DNA of 64,000 bases from Mansonella perstans (taxonomy: Eukaryota > Nematoda > Chromadorea > Rhabditida > Onchocercidae): contig JBAMDO010000047.1 of the NCBI GenBank assembly GCA_037074765.1, positions 230,698-294,697 on the forward strand. The letters run 5' to 3'. A program made the translations under genes and the position numbers. This document shows, one piece after another, positions 14,773 through 25,808 of the stretch (within the stretch, counting starts at the first letter, position 1; every line of letters begins with the position of its first letter). The notes under the pieces are model-generated. The model was not told where the DNA came from. It did no database searches and saw only the letters and a list, made by a program, of their open reading frames with translations.

Positions 14773-17700
14773 CTATCGATCTGCACCTGCAATTAACGAA
14801 TTCCATTGTCAAAAAAAAGTGAAAGCTAAAAACTTTTCAGGTTTAATTTGCAAATTATCATTATGCTAAATTCCAGTCAACATATACAAGCACTGAGATG
14901 ATTAATATCATTGGATTAGTAGTAATCAGTCAGTTGCTTAATTTTTCTCTATTTTACGGACGCTCAATTTGTCGGGGAAAAGGTACGCTGTACCTCACTT
15001 AAAAAATTCATTGCGCAAGTTCAATGGATTCATTCAACGTGGTTAAAATCCTCCAAATCTTCTCTTACGAAGCCAAGCCACGATGATATAAGCATTTTTT
15101 GAAATAGAATAACTATTAACCTAAATGAGATGATAATTACCCCAAATATACAATAAATAACTTTAACAATAATAGAAAGGTTTTCTATAATGGCACGGCA
15201 AGTTATACGCAGAAACACATAAATCAAGTAAGTTAACATTTAAAAATAAGAAAGATGAATTTTACTTTGCCTGTTACTCCAAAAAATTAAACATACCTAA
15301 GAAAGATGAAGTTTTGAATTGTTTGAGTCCGGGTGATATTGAATAAACGGTTAAAAATTCATCGGTAATTTTGAGAGAAGGATTTCTTTCTTCCATAACA
15401 TCTACGACTTCGGCATCTGCTGTAATTTTTAAAGAGTGTGGCAAAAAATTCTTTTCTCAAACCGTGTAAAGCTATAATTATTATTATCCTATTATACATA
15501 ATGTACTTAAAATAATAATAATTTTATCTTTACTGACATGATCAAGCACAGCTCGAAAAGAAAAATTTTTTCCCTGCAAACATCTTACTGCTATTAAAGG
15601 AAGAATTACAAATTCGATAACAAACCCGTTCGCTGGAATTCATCCTGGTCTCGCCTAATATCATCAAGAAATTCCCATGAGCCAATATCTCCCTCATACG
15701 TACGACAGTCGGCCTCAATTATATTTTTCCAAAGTAATTCATTTTTTAGAGTATTCACATCTTCAGCAAGAGGTGAAAACTTCCGCATAAATGGTGCAAT
15801 AAAAGATAGCGATCTGAAGATCATAACTGCATCTAAATACTGTTGAAGATATACCTTTAAGTTGCACCTCTTATTTTCACTGAATATAAATAAATGCAGA
15901 AATTTCTATGACTCCATTATTTATACGAATGGGAAAATATTTCTTCAACTTATGGCCTGTAAAATCTCTTTGTATCATCCTCTAAGAAACGACATTCTTT
16001 TCTCAATTCAAAAAATAAGAAATTTTGGGTTACCTCGGCAAACTGTAAGAATCAAATGGAAAATAAGGTTCGAAAGGTAACATCTCTGCCGGTTTTGATG
16101 GTAAAATATGATTTACATAAACAAGCTGCATCGATCTGCAAATTTTCGAAAACAAAAGTTAGTGTTTCGAAAGTTTCATCCGATAAAAATTACCCTGAAC
16201 TCGTCATCATGATTTCAAATTCTATGAGGGCAATTTCAGTGCAAATCATTCAGTGTAACAGAAGCTGATTCTTAAATAAATTTAAAAATTCTCAATAAAA
16301 TCTTAGACTTCTTAGTCATTTAAACAGTTCATTCCTAAAAGTGTTGTTATATGCCAAAGCCCGGCACTTTTCTGAAAAGATATGACAAGTGAAATGAGAC
16401 AAAGTTTTCGATCAAGAGTAACTGGAGAAAAAGGTAAATTTAACATAAAACATTTAAGTTTAACCTGCTTATTGTTGCAAAACATAAAGCGACAGGATGG
16501 CTAATATACGATAAGGGTTCCAGTGTACTGTGGACGATATGTCCTATCCCCCAGTGATGTATCTTGACCATCTCTGAAAATGAATGCCTCAAAGCTTTCT
16601 TAAATCTATATGAAATATAAACTTTTGCGACATTTGGCACAAAAATTTGGTTTCTAGAAAAATATCGCCCCTTAATTTATTCTATTGACATATCAATGCC
16701 AAGCTACAATGATCTGAATCAAATATTTATCCAACAAGTAAGAATGTCCTTATATATGATTGTGCTTCAATACCTATATTATGGAGGGATACTGTACACA
16801 AACGAAACATTAACTGTTAAATGCCACTGTAAATGGACCAAATAACGAGCACTAACCTTCCGCCTGCACTATTTCGCGGTAACGAAAACAAAATGCAATA
16901 AGAAAAGCTTGGAAGACAGCATAGAATGTCCCATGTTGAGTCGAACCTACTACTGCAATAGTTGTTCGATCAATCATCTCATTCACATAAGCAGTACACC
17001 AGTGTGACAGGATTTCCAGCCATTTCATTGCTGTACTGAAAACAAAAACCAAAAAACTCATCATTAATTTTGTTTAGCTTTTCGATATCGGAATACTTTA
17101 AAACACACCTATAACATAGTGAAATTGAAAAATTAAAAATAATATAGTATTTACTGGAACGAATAAATAAAAACAGGGTTACCTGAAATCGATATATGAC
17201 GCACGAGAAATCATACTACCAATGTAACAAGCAGCACCCTGTGCTTTCTTCCAGTCATTCGGTGTCTGGTTTAATCGCGTAACGAAACTCCAAAGCCAGC
17301 TCAGAAACTCTTTCTGATAACCCTGAAACCACAGCAAAAAAAAATATATATATATGTGGACAAAGCAAAAGTGCATAACGAAAAAACAAGCTTAGAATAA
17401 CCATACCGTATCAAGACTGCAGACGTAAAACCAGAGGAACGATATGTTTTTCAAACCGTGAGCCATTAAAAGATGTTCCTCGAATGCAAATAATAATTCC
17501 TTTAAGATTTTCTTTTGTATGGACATTGATGGCAACCAATCACAATCTGCAAATAAGGATTGAAAATGTGTTTATAAGAAATTTATTGAATTAAACTAGC
17601 TATATTTTGTTAAGCTATTTGTGGCTAACCATAAAATTTTAAAATGTTCTAGAATATACAGCAAAATTAGTGATATATGAAATGTGACTTTAGCCACTTG

Positions 17701-20577
17701 AAGTTTTCACAGAACAGAAATCATAGAATTGCCATTACAAAAGTTTTCGAGATCAGAATTATACTTGCGAGATAAGTTTCATATAAGTTTGATAAGTTTG
17801 ATACAAGTTTCAATTGTTAGAAAATTTTCTAATTCTGGAAAAGAAATATGTACCTATATCTGTTGAATTCCCATGACTGCAAAGTTTTCCTACATACTCG
17901 AACATAATGGACATGCAAGTATCCAGCTTCTCCACCTTATCATTATTATCTTGCACCTCGCTAACTTTCTTTTCGTATTCTTCGTCCTTAAAATGACAAA
18001 GAAGTGAATATAACGCCCAAAAAATCATCAATCTCAACATTTTTGCCATGTTCAAGAAAATATCAATATATATTATAAAGCTGTAATGAAATATTATAAT
18101 AATCCTAAAGTCTTGTGATTTCAAGGACAAGTCAAGATGATTTGATGGATATAAAAGCATAAATAAAATCTATAAATAGTTTTCCAATATGAAAATCAGC
18201 TATGCTAAATTATCATAGAATAATCATGAGAATGATTATTATTCTTCTACTTAACTTAATGCTTTTTTTAAAGAAAAACGAACTGATACATATTCATTAA
18301 ACTAACCAATACAAATACATTGAGACCATCATCACAGCTATCCTCTTTCTTTTCTGAATTCCCCACCTTTGTTAACACTGCCTAAAATTGTATTTTCGAT
18401 TTTTTAAAATATTAAATAACTGTAACCGAACTAATTTATCAAAATTATTTTTTGAAATATAAAGAGAATGAATTAATATAAATCATAATACTCACATCGA
18501 GTTGAGCAAGACCGTCAATAATGATGCAAAAGATATCTTCTCGAGAATGCGGGATATTTTCACATATTAATATAAGATTTCTTACATAGCTAACATATCG
18601 AATTGAAGGTACCGAATGATGAGGAAAGCGCTGACGAATCATTTTGACAAGAGTTTTTGTTGTCCTGAATAAATCGACATATTCTAGATGATATGTGCAC
18701 GCTCAGATTCTACCTCGGTAGAACTAACATGAGTTTTTTGTACCAAAAAGTTTTGATGTTACATTTCAGCTCAAGGAAAATATACCATAAGCAAAGAATG
18801 AATATAACACGGATAATTAAAAAAGGGCAGAGTCAACTGTAAATCCACAGGACGTTCACAACATACGAAAATTGACATGAAGATAGTTATTAATAAAATT
18901 ATCCATAATACGCGTACTAATATATATTAGACTGACAACAAATTCTGGGAACAGTATGGTTTACACAATGCGTTTTATTGTTTTTTTGTTTCAACCATTT
19001 TAAGACAGCCATTCATTATCTTAACACACTTCAACCACACTCCGCTCATGTTTCTTCTAAAGCCTTTTCTATTTGTCGATGCAATTCATACTAGAGATGT
19101 ATCTTAATTATATCAAGGGAGTCTATTATTCAATAAAAAAATCATTAGAACATCTCTTTTTATTCTTCGTCCTTGCAAATTGATGGAAATTTTTTAAAAA
19201 TAAATCTCTAATAAGCCATTCGAAGCTAAAACAAAGTAAATCAAAGCTTATGTTAGAGCAGTCGATGTTTAAGCACTTACAGCGGAAAACACTTCACTAT
19301 AAATGCCAAACCATCATTTGCCAATTTATATATGTTGTTCTGTTCTTTTTCTGAGATACACAGCGTAAACAAAGTGCTGTTTTTCTTCATAATGTTATTT
19401 TCATCCTCTGGAACATTGAACTCAAATAAAAAACCGGAAACTGTTAATCAAATGTAAAAGAGCTTCAAAACTGTTTGATTTTTTACACCTGATCTCTGTA
19501 ATACAGTTTTCTTATTTCGGAACGTATTTCCCAACAAATGATTTCATGCATTTTTCTTTTTCGAAGTTCATAGCAAACAGAAATTGATTAACCTCGAGTT
19601 TGATTAGAAGCAGAACGAGGTTGGATTTTTGCAAACAAATGTTCCACAAAACATTTTATAATTGATTCAGTATGACAGATATGCTGTACAGCAATATCTC
19701 GAAGCAATTTAACGAACTGAGGTCGAATTTCACTCGGAACGAACTGCCATTCCACTTCCTAAAATGCTTTTATAATTTTTCAAGAACATTACCATATAAC
19801 ATATTAAAAATGCTTTGCTGCACTATAGTTCTAATAATTTCTAAATAGAAATGACGATGGAAAATATATATATCCATGTAAATAAGCAAACAGATATCTA
19901 GAAATACGACCATGCAGCAAAGAATACAACTTAATCAACAGCCTTATAATAAGAATACGACCAATAGTATGAATCTAAAATGCATTAATGAGATATAAAC
20001 TAACAATAAATTTCAACACCAGATGTTTACAACGATGATCAAAAAGATGGGCGATGTCAACAAATTGACGAAGAAAATCGATGATTGCTACCGAATTCCA
20101 TTTGTTTAAAAAATCAATAGCCTTGCACAGTTTATTATACGTTAATAAACCATTTATGTCTCCCTAAAAGAACTATATAATGATGTAAAAAATAAAGTGG
20201 CAATTGACACTGTAATATCGAACTTAGCAGTTGTAGCATAATTGTTACATGTTACATGCACTGATCGTCAAACAGATTCAGCAAATAGAAATTACCATTT
20301 GCGAGTATAAAAAGAAGTAAAATTCCGCAAAATATATTTTTCTAACTGTATAATCTAATCAACAAAAATGTTTAAATTGCTTACAAATGCTCACTTCATA
20401 ACTATAAAAATGAGCAAAAATTGCAATGCCATTTGTACTGTTCCCAGAAATTTCTCATTATTTCTTCACAATTATCCAATTAAAAATTTCAGAAAAAAAA
20501 AAAAAAAAACTTACTGAAAGATAAGTAGTAATAACATCCTCTCCAGAAATTGTTTCTTGTTTAACGCTGTTCGCCAT
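14773..20577 (-). CDS. RRN3: RNA polymerase I-specific transcription initiation factor RRN3 (TIF-IA)
   Basis: Minus-strand gene. Exons in transcript order: 20515-20577, 20020-20163, 19593-19758, 19281-19407, 18496-18664, 18307-18381, 17854-17986, 17407-17546, 17183-17322, 16857-17035, 16465-16573, 16034-16135, 15626-15813, 15297-15419 and a tentative 14-base last exon 14773-14786. Phases are consistent throughout and predict 623 residues; human RRN3 is about 650. RRN3 bridges Pol I and the promoter-bound selectivity factor at rDNA. Family landmarks are the HEAT-repeat body, AACYIGSMISRA followed by the helix MKWLEILSHW, then HGTFYAVFQAF with FRYREIV, an S-T-L-E-P-L segment (SQLNPLK in human), and PYFPFDSY (human TFFPFDPC). 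The start is the first ATG of exon 1 (MANSVKQET). The last exon is uncertain: the final intron may instead end elsewhere, so the C-terminal few residues could differ. A low-complexity acidic linker lies in exons 6-7. Confidence 0.9.
20491..20509. repeat. Poly-A run in RRN3 intron 1
   Basis: An uninterrupted run of about 18 adenines directly after the exon 1 donor on the gene's minus strand (poly-T in the transcript). It is a simple homopolymer. Confidence 0.8.
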
Positions 20578-21882
20578 TTCAGCATGGCAATTATACGAAA
20601 TAGATTGAAAGAAAGTGCTATCTGAGAAAATTTTTGCTATAAGATATAAAAGAATAACAAATAAAGTACTGAAAAATACACTTCCACAACTTTTACACCC
20701 AACTAATCGAAATTTTCCATCAATTTGACAAATTCAACCTGAATTGAATGAAGTAACTGAAAATCGCGTTGTATCACTTTTGACCACTGAACCACTATGC
20801 AAAATAATGATTTCAGTTGTTTATAAATATCAATTTTTAGTCGCCTCTTTTATTTCCCAAAGATTTATTAATTGTTCTGTAGAGTTATTCATTTATTGAT
20901 TTGTTTTATTTGTTTTATTTATCCGGGATATAAAAGTACGATTATTTCAAATACTAATGCTGAAAAAGTTTTCTTCTATTCCTTGAAAGAATTTGTTTTC
21001 TTTCAAAAAAATTTCTTCTACGCACGCAATTCTGTTTTTATATTAATTTTTTTATAATTTCTTTTATATTTTTTGTATTTTTTATATTACTCCAGTTAAA
21101 AAAAAAAAAAAGCTTCGGATCAATAAAATCCTATATTCTACGATCAATAAAATTCTATATCATTGTTTCATTTTGGAAAAAACTATTAGTCAAAAAAAAT
21201 TTTGCAACAAAAAATCACTTAATACGATACAATAATTAAGTATCTGTAAATCGATTATTAAACATTTTGCTGTCATTTTGTTCATTAATTTAAAATATTA
21301 TAGGCAATGAAGCTATTTAATCTTTCCTTTTTTCTGTTTAACAATCTTTCCATAAGCAAAAAAAAAAAGAAAAATGATGCTATTAAAAGCTATAATTATT
21401 TTAAATTGGTTTTCGATTCAAGAACAGCATCTGATTTGCATCACTCCATTTGTCAAACTCTTAAATTTCCCAAATCTCTGAGCAAGAAAAAAATTTAATA
21501 TGTTACAGGAAATCATTATGCAGCATTGAAGAATTAGTAAATAATTAGAACTTTAATTGATTTTTGATCAAGAAAGATTGCATAATATAACAACACTGGA
21601 TACATTATCTGACTCTCTTGGATATCGTGTACACAGTGATTCAAATTTATGGCAAAAAAAAGAAGTTGAAAATTAATGAAATAAAATGATATTCGATAAA
21701 GCAAAATATAATATGCACAATTCAATTACTTATTTATAAAAATATTAAAATTGACCGAAATCAATTGTTTGATAAAACAATTTTTCACAGAACATGTATT
21801 TAGCTTACACAACAGAACATTACCTCTCTTTAACATTTAGGCAAAGGTTGTTGATAATTTTAATCAGCAATATATAATTCAG
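20578..21882. other. Intergenic region upstream of RRN3
   Basis: AT-rich with a poly-A run near 21100. Apart from short random frames, I see no gene. It should include the RRN3 promoter, which I cannot define. Confidence 0.5.
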
Positions 21883-23612
21883 TTGGATAATTTTTGCACG
21901 TGCTGGACATCGAAGTGCTGAACATATGCTGGAAACCGAAGATCTACAAATCGCATTTTCTTGTATCATATTGGTTGTGTTTCTTTTTCTGATTGTGCAG
22001 CCGATTGATATGCGAAAAAGAATCTCCACTCAGGTAATTTAATTGAAGCTAATTTAAGCAATATATTTCGATTTGAATTACATTCATTATTCCAAAAAAA
22101 AAAAAAATTATCAAAGTTTGAAAAAAATTTTTTTCTGTCTCCTTCAAGCAGATCAATTTTGATTTATCTTTTTACTTTTTTGTGCTTGAAAAAAAGGTCA
22201 AACAAAAACATATTCAAGTTTTTAATTGTTTTTTTATAAATATATACACATTTATAAGCTATTCCAATAATTCTTGAAAATATGGAAGAGAAGCAATTGA
22301 TAATTTTGCCGCAGCAAAAAAATTTAGAGCAATAAAACAATTAAGCATAGCTGCCTCACTGAGCAATTATCATGATCCAAGGTCCAATTTCATCGTGAAC
22401 TGGAAACAATGTGGTCTTAGATGAGATTTTAATAACATTTTAAACAAATTTACCAATACATCAAAAGGATTTGCCGACCGTGATATTATTTGAGTATGAC
22501 AAACCAATATCCTAAACGAAATTGATGATCCAGTAAATTTAAGGACTAATACTGCAATTATTGAAGGCTTTAGAAATATTTTATTAGCCGTACCACAACT
22601 TGCTTACAGTTTTCCTATTTTAACTGATGTTTCCAAATACCTTTTTCACCTTCTAAAAATTCATAAATGAAAGTTTTTATTTTGATAACTGTATTACATG
22701 TCAAGTATCATAATCTATAAATAGCAATATTACTAATCCATCCTTTAGGCTTACCCATTTGTGCATGTCTATTTAAGTTAAATAATAAGTGCTGCAATTA
22801 TGCTAAAAAGTCGAGCGTTTATCAAGAATGTTGATTTCCTCTCCAACATTTTTTTCAAATGCTGTTTACATTTTTCAATTCAAATTCTATGCTTTTTTAT
22901 TTCCTTCAATTTTTGTTACCTTTTTCATAGCAAATTAATAATGAACAAAATGGAAAATGTTACTAAAAAGCAAAAATAATATCGAATGTACAAGAATTAA
23001 AAGTTAAAGGCCCTACATTTAATATAAAGTTCATATTTACCATATTGTTCATTTCGGAAATTCAAACGAACAGTTATTGCTTTAATTTTAAGCAGCTCAC
23101 TTTCTCTCCTTTGTCATACCAGATTGCCCGCACTGTCAACATTTTTCAATTCAAATTCTATTCGCTTTTGAGGAAAATGGGACTGAATGAAAAAAAAAAC
23201 CAAATGAAAAAAGAAATTGGTTTTTTTTATTAGCTCAATGAATCATAAAATATTGTCATCGTTTTATTCCCAATTATTTGCTTTTACATATCAAGCTTAT
23301 TCAAACTTTTATATCATTCCACAAATAAACTAACATTTCCATAGCAACACATACCTTATACGCCATCAATTCGATTGCAGCAATACAAAAATCTTAATTA
23401 TCTGCCAAAATATATGGCACAACGTGAAATTAGTGAAAATCTTATATTCATTAGAAGCATCCAGAAAATTATTGCAAGAAATGCAAATCTTTGATAGATT
23501 TTTTAGGAAAAAGCAACATTTCAATGATCCATTTTACCTTTTGCATGGGCTGCTTGTGTGATTCATAACTTATGGAAAATGCAATTAAGTATGCATCAAT
23601 CTGATAAAGGCA
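21883..23612 (+). pseudogene. Decayed or partial plus-strand gene of unknown family
   Basis: Three plus-strand segments have coding-like composition but do not form an intact gene. Segment 21883-22033 follows an acceptor, is open for 50 codons, encodes a hydrophobic stretch (IAFSCIILVVFLFLIV) then QPIDMRKRISTQ, and ends at a GTAATT donor. Segment 22281-22670 is one frame of 130 codons broken only by TGA (22422, 22491, 22497) before a final TGA; it includes FRAIKQLSIAASLSNYHD and GFRNILLAVPQLAYSFP. Segment 23343-23625 is open in two frames in turn, for example EASRKLLQEMQIFDRFF. The series stops where the left arm of the inverted duplication begins. I do not recognise the family. It may be a pseudogene, a truncated gene, or chance. 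Confidence 0.35.
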
Positions 23613-23673
23613 AAGATAGAACCAAGTGTACAAGAATCGAATAACGATTTCATGCTGATTTCATTCATAAATC

Positions 23674-24459
23674 TCAAACAGTGCAACACATTCCGTTAAT
23701 GCATTTCACCGAATAACCTTTGGCTAGCGGAACGCACGATTCTGAAGTGGTACATTGCAAGCCAACAACACGTCCACCATTTTGGCATTTCTGCGGCACC
23801 TAAATCAAACGATTCTTTTTGGTCAATGCCAGAGGCATTTCATTTCGTATCCCAAATGAAAAGTTATTTACCAAACGGAACACAAGTCCGCATCAATGAA
23901 ACATTGTAGCGGAATTTCGCATCAGTAGAGACACTGGAAAAGAATTCTGAAGCAAATGAGACACTAGAGCGCAATTTCAAAGCTTTAAACAGTTCCAAGC
24001 TTTCTACATAAGTGAAAAGATAAGAGCAAGAGAAGTTCATCGAGCATTTTATTCTTGTTCGTTAATTTTGAAACAAGCATAGCTGGAACAATTTGTTAGA
24101 ATCCTTTGAGTTAAAATTAGAGGAAAAAGGAAACCAACCGTACAACAAATTCCTTGTAAACAAGCAACCGGTTCATTGGTGAACGGAAGACATTGTTGAG
24201 ATTGGGCACAACCAACCACCAAAGGTGTTCCACCATTGCTACAAATTAATGAGGTGGGATACGGTAATTTATTAATATTGTTTGACTTGACACAACATGC
24301 ACCGCTGACACAATCAACCGGATCAGTTGTATAAGGGCTACAGTGCAGAGCACTGGAACAACCCAAAGCTACAGCACGTCGATCAGTAGGACATTTGAAA
24401 TCAGCCAGGTCGTGTTGTGCCAGAACGATGACTGTTAAAAGACAGAATATAGACTTCAT
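23674..24459 (-). CDS. Small secreted six-cysteine-repeat protein, left copy
   Basis: Two exons, 24139-24459 and 23674-23799, joined in phase 0, give 148 residues. Residues 1-19 are a signal peptide (MKSIFCLLTVIVLAQHDLA). Three repeats follow with spacing C-x10-C-x5-C-x9/10-C-x4-CC; the third is on its own exon. The pattern resembles the worm-type Cys-rich repeats (WR1/lustrin/EB-like) of nematode secreted proteins, but I do not recognise the gene. The ATG lies 9 bases after an acceptor (24469-24477), suggesting trans-splicing. It is the inverted twin of 30380-31164, with few amino-acid differences: Ser for Asn in repeat 1, Tyr for Cys in repeat 3 (codon 23713-23715), and small changes near the C-terminus. 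Repeat 3 here keeps the canonical six cysteines. Role unknown; presumably extracellular. Confidence 0.85.
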
Positions 24460-24468
24460 TCTTGTAGA

Positions 24469-24477
24469 CTGAAACCC
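24469..24477 (-). promoter_or_regulatory. Probable spliced-leader acceptor of the left Cys-rich gene
   Basis: The minus strand reads GGGTTTCAG followed after 9 bases by the ATG at 24459. No upstream coding exon is apparent, so a trans-splice acceptor is the simplest reading. It has an exact twin at 30362-30370. Confidence 0.55.
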
Positions 24478-25631
24478 TAAAATTCCAATACTTAATGAAT
24501 AAATTAAATTGCAATTTAACTCAAAGATAACTCATCTGCAGTATTGACCAAAATGTATTTGTGAAAAAATGTATTTGAGCCAAGTTTATTGTTGACGGTT
24601 ACAATTACAATGGCTAATTAACTCCTCGATATCTTTCTGGACCAGAAAAGAATAAGTTTGGAAACTTTTCAGCTGAAATTTTCAGCAAAAAATTTTTTTT
24701 TCTGAAACAAAAAAGGAAGTTTCAGAAAAAACAAAACGCTGAATTGGGATTGGATAACGATCGGATAAAGCCAACTGAACTGACTTTGTACTGTTATAAA
24801 TCAATGACATCTACATGATATTTGCGATTCACTGTCGCAGAATGTCGTATATCTTTCAATCAGTGAGAAATGACTCACAAAATCCTGCCAAAATGTGAAG
24901 ACAGTCAGAAAACCAACAAAAGCTTAAACGGAAAATAAAGCATCCAATTTGATTGCACAGATGGAAGAATGCATTTTGGTCTGTCGCAGGAATTTTTAAG
25001 CATAAAGCATTTGTTTGAGTGACAAGTGAACGAATCATAACTTTTCAGGTTAATGCTTTTACTTTTCAATTTATCCGTCTAGCCTTTAATAAAGTGCTTA
25101 CATCAGCGTAGCCGAGGCAATATTTGTCAATTTTAAAATTTTTTTTCAGCGTTTGACTGTGATTCTAGGATCTTCCGCGAATTGTTCAATTATTTCATAC
25201 AAATTATCTGTCACTATTGAAACTTCGAATTTTTCTGCCTCTGACTTCTCAGATTAGCATCAACGTTGCATCCGACAGATTCTCTTGTCCCACTCTCTGC
25301 TCAATGCTTCGCTTTTTAAATTGATTTATCTTTTACCAATTAGCTTTAATTGACCTACTGCGACATAGTGTGATGATTAAAGCATATCCCAATGATCAGT
25401 TTACGTATTTGAATTTAAATTATTCCCCAAAACATTACTTTTCACTGAATGAATGAATGGTGACACTGATAATAATGCAACCTTAAAACTAACATTCATC
25501 ATCTTGTCAACATTAGGTTCGAAGACCATTCATTTCACCTTTCTCAATTCCATTTTCGGTAACAAAACAAGATATATTTTTATTTTAGATATTTCAGAAT
25601 AACACAAAAAGATTTATTATCATTTGGAATG
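24478..25631. other. Duplicated non-coding stretch in the left arm
   Basis: Mirror of about 29195-30361. The frames seen here on both strands are the same in both arms and have no coding character. It should hold the promoter region of the Cys-rich gene. A poly(A) signal twin (TTTATT on plus) lies at 25613-25618. Confidence 0.6.
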
Positions 25632-25784
25632 TTAAGTGAAACGAGCAGATAAATAATTACGATAGGCACAACATACACGTTCTATACACATTACTGGAAC
25701 TCCTGGTGCCAACCATTCACATGATTTTGAAGTGTTACACTCCAGGCCAATTACTTCACCGTTATATGGACATTGTTGAGGTGC
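25632..25784 (-). pseudogene. Orphan terminal exon of a Cys-rich gene
   Basis: Inverted copy of exon 2 of the gene at 28541-29194, with the same 153 bases, acceptor (GTTTCAG) and stop codon. The three differences I saw are two synonymous changes and one Val-to-Ala. The matching first exon was not duplicated, because the inner border of the arm falls in the intron about 20 bases upstream. Nothing resembling a signal peptide or the first two repeats was found on this strand in the spacer. It is best read as a stranded exon that would be expressed only if a new upstream exon were captured. Confidence 0.85.
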
Positions 25785-25808
25785 CTGAAACTCACACATA
25801 AAAAACAT

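Larger units (their letters stand above)
23613..25808 (-). repeat. Left arm of a large inverted duplication
   Basis: Reverse-complement copy of 29020-31226. Where I compared the two arms base by base (around 24540-24660 and 25630-25800), differences were about 1-2%, including single-base indels. The arm carries a complete Cys-rich gene on the minus strand (23674-24459), its upstream region and an orphan terminal exon (25632-25784). The inner border lies about 20 bases beyond that exon, inside what is an intron in the right copy. The outer border is about 60 bases past the Cys-rich gene's stop. Confidence 0.92.

Noticed and set aside
15030..15239. 69-codon hydrophobic minus-strand frame after RRN3
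   Set aside because: It has no acceptor giving the right phase and no similarity to the RRN3 C-terminus; it is hydrophobic mainly because of T-rich intron-like DNA.
22281..22670. Nuclear copy of mitochondrial DNA (TGA read as Trp)
   Set aside because: The translated segments match none of the twelve mitochondrial proteins in composition or motif. TGA-only stops remain unexplained, but a mitochondrial origin is not supported.
24856..25038. 60-codon frame present in both palindrome arms
   Set aside because: Its presence twice reflects the duplication, not coding constraint; composition is not protein-like and the frame is not bounded by splice sites.
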